DNA of 64,000 bases. Source: Castellaniella sp049671645. GTDB lineage: Bacteria; Pseudomonadota; Gammaproteobacteria; Burkholderiales; Burkholderiaceae_B. The position numbers and the translations under genes are program-made. Below, in pieces: positions 44,845-53,667 of the stretch. Each line of letters starts with the position of its first letter. Positions within the stretch are counted from its first letter, which is position 1. The stretch is taken from NCBI RefSeq assembly GCF_049671645.1, contig NZ_JBATVG010000017.1:13165-77164 (forward strand), given 5' to 3'. The notes beneath the pieces were generated by a model. The model was not told where the DNA came from and searched no databases. It was given only the letters and a program-made list of their open reading frames with translations.

Positions 44845-46331
44845 GTCGTGCGCGCCCCGGCAATCATGATCCTCGCACGGGCGAAACGCGCCCGTTCAAG
44901 GGCCTGTTCAATAGGCGGATCGAAGACCTGTGGCGTTGCTGCCGCTGGCCGTGGGCCGCGCTGTGGCTGGGCTGTCTGTGGATCCCCGTCTGCTGGGGGG
45001 CCTCCGCCGGGGCTCCGGCGCCTGAAACGCGATTGTCCCTGCAGGCGGGCGAGGTGCGCGTGCTGGGCATTCCCGGCGTGGCCCGCGTGGCGGTGGGCGA
45101 CGGTCAGATCGTCAATGCCATCAGCACCGATGACCGGGAAGTCATTCTATTTGCCCGCCGGCCCGGCTTCAGCACCCTGCACGCCTGGACGGCGGATGGA
45201 CAGGTGTCCCGCTATGCCGTCGAGGTTGCTCCGGAGGGGACTCGCCAGCTGCAGGACGAGCTGCGAACTGTCCTGGAGCGGATCCCGGGCGCGCGGATCA
45301 CCTCGCTGGGCGACAAACTGCTGATTGAAGGCGATGAATTGTCCGACGCGGACCGGCAACGTCTGGCCGAACTGGGCCGCCGCTATCCGCAGTTGCTGGA
45401 TTTCACTGGAACCGTGGGCTGGGATCAGATGGTGTTGCTGGATGTGCAGGTGGTCGAGGTGCCCAAGACCTTGTTGCGGGAATTGGGCCTGCGTTGGAAC
45501 CCGCAAAGCGCGGGGGGTGTGAATGCCGGGGTGGGCTGGGATGGCGGTTCGCGACGCTTTGCCGACCGCCCGGGGGAAACCGTGTTGCCGCTGATGTTCC
45601 CCGCGGCGCAGGTGGCCGGATATTTCGGCCTGAATGCGTTGCTGTCAGCCCGGCTCAATCTTCTGGCCCAGGACGGACGGGCCGTGGTGTTGGCTCAACC
45701 GCAGCTGCTGGCCCGCAGCGGGGCGACAGCCGAGTTCCTGGCAGGGGGCGAAGTTCCCTACAGCACCGTGGATCGCAATGGCAACACGCAGACGGCGTTC
45801 AAGCCCTATGGGGTGTCGCTGCGCATCACGCCGTCCGTGGAACGCAGCGGCGCTGTGCGTTCCCGCATCGAGGTCGAGGTCAGTTCCATCGATACGGCTT
45901 TGTCGGTGCCGGGGGGACCTTCCCTGAAGACGCGGCGCACCGCGACGGAATTCAACGTCCGTTCCGGGCAGACGCTGGTGCTGGCGGGTTTTCTGTCCCG
46001 GGATACCGCCGATAACGTGGACCGTGTGCCGGGCCTGGGGGCCTTGCCTGTGCTGGGGGCCTTGTTCAGGTCCACCCGGTTTCAGCGCAATGAAACAGAG
46101 CTGGCCATTCTGGTCACGCCGCAACTGGTGACGGCGGCTCACCCCGACGTTCGCGCCCGGGTCGGGCGCACGGCCGCCGTGTTGCAGCAGGCCTTTCCTC
46201 AGGCTCCCAGTCTGATGAATCCGATCCGCTCCGGAGCGTCGGAGCGCGCTCCGACAGGGGCACGCGGCTGGGATCCCAAGGCGAAGGGGCCAGGGTCCCA
46301 ATGGGGTACGCGCACAGGAGCACAGCCATGA
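44841..46331 (+). CDS. cpaC: Tad secretin CpaC/RcpA
   Basis: Outer-membrane secretin pore for pilus passage, 496 residues. A signal-like hydrophobic stretch (PWAALWLGCLWIPVCWGASA) is followed by the pilus-motif N-terminal domain (LSLQAGEVRVLGIPGVARVA), a BON-like/N1 region and the secretin core (LAGGEVPYSTVDRNGNTQTA ... VDRVPGLGALPVLGALFRST ... ELAILVTPQLV). Overlaps the ATPase gene by 4 bases. Start at ATG 44841 leaves a long N-region before the hydrophobic stretch. Confidence 0.93.
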   Translation: MSRARPGNHDPRTGETRPFKGLFNRRIEDLWRCCRWPWAALWLGCLWIPVCWGASAGAPAPETRLSLQAGEVRVLGIPGVARVAVGDGQIVNAISTDDREVILFARRPGFSTLHAWTADGQVSRYAVEVAPEGTRQLQDELRTVLERIPGARITSLGDKLLIEGDELSDADRQRLAELGRRYPQLLDFTGTVGWDQMVLLDVQVVEVPKTLLRELGLRWNPQSAGGVNAGVGWDGGSRRFADRPGETVLPLMFPAAQVAGYFGLNALLSARLNLLAQDGRAVVLAQPQLLARSGATAEFLAGGEVPYSTVDRNGNTQTAFKPYGVSLRITPSVERSGAVRSRIEVEVSSIDTALSVPGGPSLKTRRTATEFNVRSGQTLVLAGFLSRDTADNVDRVPGLGALPVLGALFRSTRFQRNETELAILVTPQLVTAAHPDVRARVGRTAAVLQQAFPQAPSLMNPIRSGASERAPTGARGWDPKAKGPGSQWGTRTGAQP

Positions 46332-48181
46332 ACGATGTAGAACTCGACCTGCACTACGAAGACGGCTGCCGTCGGCAGGAAACCCGAGCCTTGCCGCTGC
46401 TGGTCGGCCGTGAACCGGATTGCGATCTGATGCTGAAGAGCTGGCGGGTCGCGCGCCGTCATGCACGGGTGCTTTGCCGGGACAATGAGGTGTGGGTGGA
46501 AGACCTGGGATCGATTTTCGGGACCATCGTCAATGGACGTCGGGTGGCTTCGCATGGCCCCCTGCGGCCGGATGACGAATTGCTGATCGGCCCCTGCCTG
46601 ATTCGCCTGCGCTTGTTGCAGGCCGCGAGCCGTCCCGCGCACGCGGGCGGGCCATCGTCTTGCGGCGGCGAGGCGGCGCATGACGAGACCGCCGGTTTAT
46701 CGGAGTCGCCGTCAGTGGATGATGCCGCCGGCTCGTCCGGGTTTCCGGATCGGGCGCCGATCCGCGAAGTCGGGGCCATTGCGGCGGAAGCCGGCGACAT
46801 GGCCCCGGCCGGGCGGAGCGCCGCAGCGCCCGGCCGGCCGGACGCCATCCCTGATTCCGATCCGGTGCCGGATTGCTCCGCGTCGTCAACTGCCTGGAAA
46901 GTCCATCGGCGGCGCCTGCACGAGGGCCTGATCCAGGCTTTGCAATTACGCCGTCGGGATATCAGCGGCATGAGCGATGCGGTCTTGCGGGCCGAGGCCA
47001 CGCGGGTTCTGGGGGACCTGATCGCGGCGGATCCGCATTTGCCTCAGCACCTGGACCGGCGATCCTTGTTGCAGGAACTGGTGGATGAGGCAGTGGGCCT
47101 GGGGCCGCTGGAGCCTTTGCTGGCGGATCCGGGGGTGACGGAAATCATGGTGAACCGTCATGATGAGATTTTCGTCGAACGGGCCGGGTGTCTGGTGCGT
47201 GATGCCGCCAGCTTCAGCAGCGAACAGGCTGTATTGGGCATCATTGACCGCATTGTGGCTCCGCTGGGGCGCCGCATCGACGACAGCGCTCCCATGGTGG
47301 ACGCCCGCCTGCGCGACGGTTCGCGCGTCAATGCCGTGATCGCTCCGGTCGCCTTGCGAGGCGCCAGCCTGACGATCCGCAAATTCCCCACGCGTCGCCT
47401 GGGCATGCCGGATCTGCTGGCGGTCGGCGCCCTGGACGAATCCATGTCCGATTTCCTGACGCACAGCATCCGTCACCGGAAAAACGTGCTGGTGTCTGGC
47501 GGCACCGGGTCGGGCAAGACCAGCCTGTTGAATATTCTGTCCAATGCGATCCCTGCGGGCGAGCGCATCATCACCATTGAAGATGCCGCCGAGTTGCGGC
47601 TCAACCACCGCCATCTGGTCAGCCTGGAGGCTCGCCCGCCCAATCTGGAAGGGCGCGGCCGGGTGGACATTCGGGATCTGGTCCGCAATGCCCTGCGCAT
47701 GCGGCCCGATCGCATCGTCGTCGGCGAATGCCGGGGCGGCGAGGCCTTCGACATGCTGGCCGCCATGAATACGGGGCACGAAGGTTCGCTCACCACGCTG
47801 CACGCCAACAGCCCCCGGGATGCTCTGGGGCGTCTGGAAACCATGATTCTCATGGCCGGCATGGATCTGCCGCTGGGGGCGGTCCGCGAGCACATCGCCG
47901 CCAGCATCGATCTGATCGTGCAACTGATGCGGGCGGCTGACGGCCGGCGGCTGGTCAGCGCCATCGTGCAGGTGACCGGCATCGAAAGCGGTCGGATCCA
48001 GCTGCAGGAATTGTTCCTGGGGCAGGCGGGTCCGCCGGCCGTCTTTACCGGCTGTGGACTGATGCCCGATGGTTTCAGCGGGGTCGCCGCGCTGGATATC
48101 CGCCTGTTTTCACAGCGATCGGTACGCCAGGGGCAGGCGGCGTTGACGGACGCCGCGCAAGGGTCAGCCTCAAATGTTTGA
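46328..48181 (+). CDS. cpaF: FHA domain-CpaF/TadA ATPase fusion
   Basis: 617 residues. Residues 1-100 form an FHA domain (LVGREPDCDLMLKSWRVARR, H-A-R-V-L, VEDLGSIFGTIVNGRRV), a phosphothreonine reader. A Ser/Pro/Ala linker of about 80 residues leads to the secretion ATPase: Walker A GGTGSGKTSLLN, Walker B region RIVVGECRGGEAFDMLAAMN, His box TGHEGSLTTLHAN. CpaF proteins elsewhere usually lack an FHA domain in the same chain. It powers pilus extension or retraction at the inner membrane. ATG 46328 with AGGAG 7 bases upstream; overlaps tadB by 8 bases. Confidence 0.93.
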   Translation: MNDVELDLHYEDGCRRQETRALPLLVGREPDCDLMLKSWRVARRHARVLCRDNEVWVEDLGSIFGTIVNGRRVASHGPLRPDDELLIGPCLIRLRLLQAASRPAHAGGPSSCGGEAAHDETAGLSESPSVDDAAGSSGFPDRAPIREVGAIAAEAGDMAPAGRSAAAPGRPDAIPDSDPVPDCSASSTAWKVHRRRLHEGLIQALQLRRRDISGMSDAVLRAEATRVLGDLIAADPHLPQHLDRRSLLQELVDEAVGLGPLEPLLADPGVTEIMVNRHDEIFVERAGCLVRDAASFSSEQAVLGIIDRIVAPLGRRIDDSAPMVDARLRDGSRVNAVIAPVALRGASLTIRKFPTRRLGMPDLLAVGALDESMSDFLTHSIRHRKNVLVSGGTGSGKTSLLNILSNAIPAGERIITIEDAAELRLNHRHLVSLEARPPNLEGRGRVDIRDLVRNALRMRPDRIVVGECRGGEAFDMLAAMNTGHEGSLTTLHANSPRDALGRLETMILMAGMDLPLGAVREHIAASIDLIVQLMRAADGRRLVSAIVQVTGIESGRIQLQELFLGQAGPPAVFTGCGLMPDGFSGVAALDIRLFSQRSVRQGQAALTDAAQGSASNV

Positions 48182-49022
48182 TGCCATCCTGATCTTCCTG
48201 ATCGGAGCCTGCGCAGCCGTGGGCGCCTGGTTGCTGCTGGGGCGGCTGTTGCGGCTCTGGCAGGATTATGACCGCCGTTTGCAGGACGAGACGCGTCGGA
48301 CTCTGGATGCCGCGTTTCTGTTTGTCGATGCGGCGCAGTTGCGTCCTTTGTGGTGGGTGGCCGGGGCCGTGGTCCTGCTTGGCGCCGCCTGGCTGGCGGG
48401 CCGATGGTGGGGCATTGCGCCCGTATTGTTGGGGCTGGTGGCGGTGCCGCCGCTGGTCTTGCGGCGGATGCGGCATCGCCGGACACGGCTGTTCGATGAG
48501 CAACTGCCGGAATTGATGCAGGCCTTGGCGGGCGCCCTGCGGGCCGGAGCGGGTCTGCAGCCGGCATTGCGGCATATCGTGCCGCAATCCTTGCCCCCCT
48601 TGTCCCAGGAGTTTTCCCTGATGCTGCGGGAGCAGCGCCTGGGCCTGGGATTTCAGGAAGCCTTGCAGCTGTTGCATCGCCGCATGCCCACTGAGTCCTG
48701 CAGCCTGGTGGTGTCCGCATTGGGCATCGCCGCCCAGACCGGCGGCAGCCTGGCCGATACGCTGGAACGTATCGCACAGACCCTTCGGGCCCGCCAGCAC
48801 TGGCTGGGGCGGGTGCGGGCGCTGACGGCCCAGGGGCGGATGCAAAGTCACATCATGGCGGCTTTGCCCGTTTGCCTGTTGCTCGTGCTCGCGCGCCTGG
48901 AACCGGACGCCATGTCCTTGTTGTATCGAACCTGGTATGGCGGGCTGGTGCTGGTCGCGATGGGAGTGCTGGAGGTCCTGGGCATGGTCTGGATCCGGCG
49001 GGTGGCGGCCATCGACGTGTGA
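48174..49022 (+). CDS. tadB: Tad inner-membrane platform protein TadB
   Basis: 282 residues. Two N-terminal membrane segments, a cytoplasmic T2SF domain (LFDEQLPELMQALAGALRAG, AGLQPALRHIVPQSL) and two C-terminal segments (MAALPVCLLLVLARLE; TWYGGLVLVAMGVLEVLGMV). Partner of CpaF and TadC in pilus assembly. Start ATG 48174 overlaps the ATPase stop by 8 bases. Confidence 0.93.
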   Translation: MFDAILIFLIGACAAVGAWLLLGRLLRLWQDYDRRLQDETRRTLDAAFLFVDAAQLRPLWWVAGAVVLLGAAWLAGRWWGIAPVLLGLVAVPPLVLRRMRHRRTRLFDEQLPELMQALAGALRAGAGLQPALRHIVPQSLPPLSQEFSLMLREQRLGLGFQEALQLLHRRMPTESCSLVVSALGIAAQTGGSLADTLERIAQTLRARQHWLGRVRALTAQGRMQSHIMAALPVCLLLVLARLEPDAMSLLYRTWYGGLVLVAMGVLEVLGMVWIRRVAAIDV

Positions 49023-49058
49023 ACCGCCCGATCCGACGGGGCGTGATGGAGGTGATGC

Positions 49059-49925
49059 ATGACGTGGTTCTGGTTGGGGCTGGTTTTCGCGGCGATGGCG
49101 GTATGTCTGGGGTGCTGGGTCCTGGGGGCGCCCTGGGCCGCCCAGACGATCCGGGACCGGGGTGCTGCGCCCGCTGTGTTCTGGTGGCCCTGGGTGCGGG
49201 CCCTGGCCCCCTGGTGCGCGCCTTGGGTGACGTGGTCCATGCGTCGTCGCCTGCAGCGCTGGGGGCCCAGGGCGGGCTTGTCGGCCAGCTGGAGCGCCGA
49301 GCATTGGCTGGCCGCCCGCTTGCTGCTGGCCGGGGCCGGTTTGTGTTCAGCGGGCGGCGCCGCCCTGATGGCCGGAGCGTCTTTGCGGGGGGTGATTGCG
49401 CTGGCTCTGGCGGGCGCCGGGCTGGCCTATTTGTGGCCCGATCTGCGCCTGCGCCAGCGCGCGGCCTTGCGGCGCCAGGCGATGCTGCGCGAGCTGCCCT
49501 TCATGCTGGACCTGATGACTTTGTGCGTGGAGGCCGGCCTCAGTCTGCCGGCCGCCTTGCGCCAGGTGGCGGATCACGCGCCGGCCGGACCGCTGCGCCA
49601 GAGCCTGCGCGATGCCGGCGCGCTGGAGCGCACGGGGGTCGATCGGGCCCGCTGGCTGGCTCAATGGGCGGAAGGCTCCGACCTACCCGGTGTGCATAGT
49701 CTGGTGCTGGCCCTGGCGCAGGCCGATCAACTGGGCATGAGTCTGGGGCCTTTGCTGCGCACGCAGGCGGAACGCCAGCGCAGCGAGCGGTTCGTGCGCG
49801 CGGAAACTCTGGCTTTGCAGGCGCCGGTGAAAATGCTGTTTCCCATGGTGCTGTGCATTTTTCCGTGCACGTTCCTGGTCATCGGCTTTCCTGTCGCGGT
49901 CAAATTTCTGGATGCCGGCCTGTGA
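49059..49925 (+). CDS. tadC: Tad inner-membrane platform protein TadC
   Basis: 288 residues. T2SF domain with LRELPFMLDLMTLCVEAGLS and LPAALRQVADHAPAGPL; four membrane segments, the last LFPMVLCIFPCTFLVIGFPV. Second platform protein of the Tad machine. Starts after a 36-base gap; GGAGGTGATGC precedes ATG 49059. Overlaps the DUF192 gene (GTG) by 4 bases. Confidence 0.93.
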   Translation: MTWFWLGLVFAAMAVCLGCWVLGAPWAAQTIRDRGAAPAVFWWPWVRALAPWCAPWVTWSMRRRLQRWGPRAGLSASWSAEHWLAARLLLAGAGLCSAGGAALMAGASLRGVIALALAGAGLAYLWPDLRLRQRAALRRQAMLRELPFMLDLMTLCVEAGLSLPAALRQVADHAPAGPLRQSLRDAGALERTGVDRARWLAQWAEGSDLPGVHSLVLALAQADQLGMSLGPLLRTQAERQRSERFVRAETLALQAPVKMLFPMVLCIFPCTFLVIGFPVAVKFLDAGL

Positions 49926-50689
49926 AAACGTGGGGCGGCCCGCGCGACCGGCCGGATTGGGCGCGCTCCCCGCGTGTCTTGCGCCTGGTCGAGGCGCGGA
50001 CCTTTCGCCAGCGTCTGCTGGGCCTGCATGCCTGGCAGGCCTGGGGGGATGCGCCCCGGGGGCTGCTGCTGCCGCGATGCCGCCTGGTGCACGGACTGGG
50101 TCTGGTCCAGGCCTTCGATCTGGTGTTTCTGGGGGAAGCCGGTGAAGTCCTGCGGAGCCTGTCCGGATGGCCGCCCGACCGCTGGACGGTCTGCGCGCGG
50201 GCCTGGGCCGTGCTGGAATTGCCGCCCGGCTATTGTCGCCAGGCGGATTGGGCCGATAAGATCGGGCAGGCCTGGGCCTTACGCGGTCGCGTCCCGGAAG
50301 ATCGTGGCGTAGATGGGGTAGAAGCTGCAGTACAGCAAGGCGGTGATCAGGATGTCCAGCACCAGGGACAGCCAGACCAGCGCCACCGTGGATACGCCGG
50401 CCGCCACCAGGCCGTCCAGCGCCTGGTGCAGGCCGTAGAACACGGCGGCCCAGCTCGCGACGTACAGGATGATGGCCCATTTGTTGCGCCAGCAGGCCAC
50501 CATCGAATAGAACAAGGCCCGGCGCAGAGGCAGCCGGTGCCAGCCCATCAGAGCCGGGGCGTGCCAGAACAGGGCGGACAGCAGGACGTAGAAACCGCCG
50601 AAGACGATCATCGGGCCCGTCATGGCGGCCGCCAGCGTCGCGTAGTCGGGCTGGGCCTCGGTGCCGATCGCCGCCAGCAACTGCGATAG
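49922..50689 (+). CDS. DUF192 family protein with read-through antisense C-terminus
   Basis: GTG 49922 overlaps the tadC stop. Residues 20-105 match DUF192: VEARTFRQRLLGLHAWQAW, LLLPRCRLVHGLGLVQAFDL, VFLGEAGEVLRSLSGWPPDR, AVLELPPGYCRQADW. The frame then has no stop for another 140 residues, because it runs in antisense through the last 411 bases of the minus-strand gene at 50279; that part is Gln/Arg/Gly-rich and does not look like a domain. DUF192 proteins are normally 120-150 residues, so the natural stop seems to have been lost or a frameshift exists. Co-occurrence with Tad genes suggests a pilus-linked role; function unknown. Confidence 0.72.
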   Translation: MKTWGGPRDRPDWARSPRVLRLVEARTFRQRLLGLHAWQAWGDAPRGLLLPRCRLVHGLGLVQAFDLVFLGEAGEVLRSLSGWPPDRWTVCARAWAVLELPPGYCRQADWADKIGQAWALRGRVPEDRGVDGVEAAVQQGGDQDVQHQGQPDQRHRGYAGRHQAVQRLVQAVEHGGPARDVQDDGPFVAPAGHHRIEQGPAQRQPVPAHQSRGVPEQGGQQDVETAEDDHRARHGGRQRRVVGLGLGADRRQQLR

Positions 50690-51058
50690 AAAAGGCAGAA
50701 CGGCCGCCAGCGCCGCCAGCAGCGTGCAGCCCAGGTAGGCCAGCCCCAGGCGCAGCAGGGCCGACGTTGTCCCGGCCTCCTGCAGGGGGCGCAGCCACAT
50801 GCCGGGCAGCATGCGCTGGCCCAGGCTCAAGTGGCGGCAGGCGCACAAGGTCAGGAAAGTCAGCAACGGGGTCAGGCTGACCAGCAGGATCTGGCCCAGA
50901 ACCGGGATGGCGGCCCCCAGGTTGATCAGGAAGCTGGTGGCGGTGCTCCAGAAGATCATGGCCAGCGGTTGGCGCCGGAACAGGGCGTAGCCCTGGACGA
51001 TCCAGCCCCAGCCCGCGCTGGGCGGCAGGATGGCGGCTTGCAGGGAAGGCGTGTTCAT
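50279..51058 (-). CDS. BPSS1780-type membrane protein
   Basis: 259-residue inner-membrane protein of unknown function with five to six membrane segments (INLGAAIPVLGQILLVSLTP; LAYLGCTLLAALAAVLPFLS; MTGPMIVFGGFYVLLSALFW; ILYVASWAAVFYGLHQAL; VALVWLSLVLDILITALLYC). The N-terminus GWIVQGYALFRRQPLAMIFW is characteristic. ATG 51058 overlaps the thrB stop by 4 bases, so the two form an operon. Its last 411 bases are covered in antisense by the DUF192 frame; this strand is the credible one. Confidence 0.9.
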   Translation of the reverse strand: MNTPSLQAAILPPSAGWGWIVQGYALFRRQPLAMIFWSTATSFLINLGAAIPVLGQILLVSLTPLLTFLTLCACRHLSLGQRMLPGMWLRPLQEAGTTSALLRLGLAYLGCTLLAALAAVLPFLSQLLAAIGTEAQPDYATLAAAMTGPMIVFGGFYVLLSALFWHAPALMGWHRLPLRRALFYSMVACWRNKWAIILYVASWAAVFYGLHQALDGLVAAGVSTVALVWLSLVLDILITALLYCSFYPIYATIFRDATA

Positions 51059-52035
51059 GCTGTGGCCTGGGGAAGCGCCGGAGCGGCCTGGGTGCTGCGC
51101 AGCCGCAGGATGCGTTCGAAGTGACGGGGATCGTGGGGCTTCAAGGTTTGCGCCGGCCGTGGCAAATAGAAGTCATACAGCCTGGAGATCCAGAAACGCA
51201 GGGCGGCCGCTCTCAGCATGATCGGCCACGCGGCTTTTTCGGCCGCCGTGAAAGGGCGCACCGCGTGGTAGGCCTGCAGCCAGGCTTGCAGGCGCCGCCG
51301 GACGAATGCGCCGGTGGAGCGCTGGATGCACCAGTCGTTGACGCTGACGGCGACGTCGAACAGCCAGGCGTCGCAGCCGGCGAAATAGAAGTCGATGAAA
51401 CCGCCCATGTGCGGCGATTCGAAAGTGCCGTCAAATAGCACGTTGTCGCGAAACAGGTCGCAGTGGGCGGGTCCGAAAGGCAGCGCGGCAGGATCGGGAG
51501 TGGCGGCGAAGGCGCTTTGTTCCTGCAGGCAGTCGTTCAATAGCGCCGCCTGGCCTGCGTCCAGGAACGGCAGGACTTTCGGGGCAGTGGCCTGCCACCA
51601 GGGCAGGCCGCGCAGATTGGGTTGGCGCAAGGGAAAATCCCGGGCGGCCAGATGGGCGCGGGCCAGGGTCTCGCCGGCCAGGGCGCAGTGCGCCGGGCCG
51701 GGCTCGGGCTCGTAGCCGCCGTTGAGCCGCGTGACGATGGCCGCGGGTTTGTCGTTCAGCGTGGTCAGGCGGGTGCCGTCGCGCAATGTTTGCGGCTGAG
51801 GGACCGGCACGCCGCGCGTGGCCAGGTGGTGCATCAGTTCGATGTAGAAGGGCAGCTGTTCCGCGCTCAGCACCTCGAACAGGGTCAGGACGTACGCCCC
51901 TTGGGTGGTGTCCAGGAAATAGTTGGTGTTTTCGATGCCGGCAGTGATGCCGCGCAGCGCCACGAGCTCGCCTAGCTGGTAGCGGCGCAGCAGGGCGCGG
52001 GCGTCGTCTTCGGAGACGGAAGTAAATACAGCCAT
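51055..52035 (-). CDS. thrB: homoserine kinase (APH-fold)
   Basis: Phosphorylates homoserine in threonine synthesis. The 326-residue protein starts MAVFTSVSEDDARALLRRY (ATG 52035; the frame extends to 52242) and has the phosphotransferase-like motifs GIENTNYFLDT (N-lobe), AHCDLFRDNVLFDG (Brenner-like catalytic loop) and GFIDFYFAGCDAWLFDVAV. This is the aminoglycoside-phosphotransferase type of ThrB found in beta/gammaproteobacteria, not the GHMP type. Operon with the BPSS1780-type gene. Confidence 0.95.
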   Translation of the reverse strand: MAVFTSVSEDDARALLRRYQLGELVALRGITAGIENTNYFLDTTQGAYVLTLFEVLSAEQLPFYIELMHHLATRGVPVPQPQTLRDGTRLTTLNDKPAAIVTRLNGGYEPEPGPAHCALAGETLARAHLAARDFPLRQPNLRGLPWWQATAPKVLPFLDAGQAALLNDCLQEQSAFAATPDPAALPFGPAHCDLFRDNVLFDGTFESPHMGGFIDFYFAGCDAWLFDVAVSVNDWCIQRSTGAFVRRRLQAWLQAYHAVRPFTAAEKAAWPIMLRAAALRFWISRLYDFYLPRPAQTLKPHDPRHFERILRLRSTQAAPALPQATA

Positions 52036-52126
52036 GAACAGTGCGGGCAGCCAAAAGCCTTGGGGATGGGTCCAACGCGGCATTTTAGTCGAAAGTACAA
52101 TGGCGCTTCTCTCCGACTGAATTGCG

Positions 52127-53185
52127 ATGATGGCTGATTGGCGTTTGTGCGTGGCCCCGATGATCGATGTGACGGATCGCCACTGCCGGTATTTCCACCG
52201 TCTGCTGGCTCCGCGGGCCCGCTTGTATACCGAAATGATCACGACAGGGGCTTTGCTGCATGGCGATGCGGCGCGGCATCTGGATTTCGATGCGGCGGAA
52301 CACCCCGTGGCCTTGCAATTGGGGGGCAGCGAGCCCGATGCCCTGGCGCGCAGCGCGCGCCTGGGCGCCGATTGGGGCTATGACGAGATCAATCTGAACT
52401 GCGGCTGTCCGTCCGAACGGGTGCAGCGCGGCGCCTTCGGCGCCTGCCTGATGGCCGAGCCGCGCCTGGTGGCGGATTGCGTGCGAGCCATGCAGGATGC
52501 CGTTCCGGTGCCCGTGACGGTCAAGCACCGCCTGGGGCTGGACTATGAAGAATCCTATGATTTCGTGCGGGATTTCGTCGGCATTTTGTATGAAGCGGGC
52601 TGCCGGGTGTTCATTGCGCATGCTCGCAATGCTGTCCTGAAAGGCCTGTCCCCCAAGGACAATCGCGAAAAGCCGCCGCTGCGCTACGACGCCGTCCTGC
52701 GCCTGAAGCGGGATTTTCCGGATGCGCGGATCATCCTGAATGGCGGCCTGAATCAGGTTTCCGATTGTCTGGACTGGATGCAGCGCCTGGACGGCGTCAT
52801 GCTGGGCCGGGCGGCCTGGCATCATCCGGATATCCTGGCCGAACTCGATCCCCACCTGGGGCCGGGCGGGGCGGCGTCGGACGCCGTCGGATCGCCGGCC
52901 GACGACCCTGCGCGGGCCGAAGCCATCCTGGAACGATTCGAGGCCTATGCCGCGCAGCAGCACGCCCAAGGGGTGCCGCTGCACATTTTGGTACGGGGTT
53001 TATTGGGCTGGCGCGCCGGGCGCCCCGGCGCGCGCCAGTGGCGCCGCCTGCTGTCCGACCCCCGGGCTTTGCGGGCCGAGGGGCCGGCCGTGTTGCGTCG
53101 CGCCTGGGATCTGCTGGCCGCTGGCGGCGATCAGGATTTGCGGGCGGGCGCTCCGGCGTCTTCGGTCGGCCAGTCGCGGATATAG
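52127..53185 (+). CDS. dusA: tRNA-dihydrouridine synthase A
   Basis: FMN enzyme reducing uridine in the tRNA D-loop. APMIDVTDRHCRYFHRLLA at the N-terminus, FMN/catalytic NLNCGCPSERVQ (active Cys), KHRLGLD, FIAHARNAVLKGLSPKDNRE and GVMLGRAAWHHP. DusA type rather than DusB/C by the YTEM-ITTGALLHG and KGLSPKxNRxxPPL motifs. 352 residues. Starts at ATG 52127 (or 52130). Divergent from thrB; its 3' end overlaps the CBS gene by 55 bases. Confidence 0.96.
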   Translation: MMADWRLCVAPMIDVTDRHCRYFHRLLAPRARLYTEMITTGALLHGDAARHLDFDAAEHPVALQLGGSEPDALARSARLGADWGYDEINLNCGCPSERVQRGAFGACLMAEPRLVADCVRAMQDAVPVPVTVKHRLGLDYEESYDFVRDFVGILYEAGCRVFIAHARNAVLKGLSPKDNREKPPLRYDAVLRLKRDFPDARIILNGGLNQVSDCLDWMQRLDGVMLGRAAWHHPDILAELDPHLGPGGAASDAVGSPADDPARAEAILERFEAYAAQQHAQGVPLHILVRGLLGWRAGRPGARQWRRLLSDPRALRAEGPAVLRRAWDLLAAGGDQDLRAGAPASSVGQSRI

Positions 53186-53598
53186 GCTTTCAGCATGTCG
53201 TTTTCGAATTGCTGCGCCTCGACGATGGCGCGGGCCATGTCGTAGAAGGAAATCACGCCCATCAGGGTGGGGCCGTCCATGACCGGGATGTAGCGGGCGT
53301 GCTTGTCCAGCATCAGACGCTGGACCTCGTCGGCGTCGGTGTTGGGCGTGACGCTGACCGGCGCATCGTCCATGATGCGGCGCACGGTGAAATCCCCCGC
53401 CTGGCCGTCGTGCCGGTTCAGGTGATTGATGATTTCGCGGAAGGTCAGCATGCCGACCAGTTGGCCGTGTTCCATGATGACCAGGGATCCGATGTCCAGT
53501 TGGCTCATCGAGGAGATGGCTTCGCGCACGGGCATGTCAGGGCTGCCGGTATACAGCGTGTGCCCCTTCACCCGCAGGATTTCATTGACTTTCAGCAT
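53131..53598 (-). CDS. CBS-pair domain protein
   Basis: 155 residues containing two CBS motifs: residues about 7-60 (MPVREAISSMSQLDIGSLVI) and about 75-130 (FTVRRIMDDAPVSVTPNTDA, RYIPVMDGPTLMGVISFYDM). CBS pairs usually bind adenine nucleotides. Cytoplasmic, function unknown. ATG 53598. Its last 55 bases overlap dusA tail-to-tail. Confidence 0.93.
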   Translation of the reverse strand: MLKVNEILRVKGHTLYTGSPDMPVREAISSMSQLDIGSLVIMEHGQLVGMLTFREIINHLNRHDGQAGDFTVRRIMDDAPVSVTPNTDADEVQRLMLDKHARYIPVMDGPTLMGVISFYDMARAIVEAQQFENDMLKAYIRDWPTEDAGAPARKS

Positions 53599-53667
53599 GA
53601 TGGTTTCCTATGGGCCGTTTTTTTTGATGGTATCCCGGGGAATCTCCGGAAAAAGCCCCCCGAATGG

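Noticed and set aside
46301..46327. CpaF starting at 46301
   Set aside because: That frame lies in the secretin 3' end; the ATG at 46328 has AGGAG at correct distance and starts the FHA domain directly.
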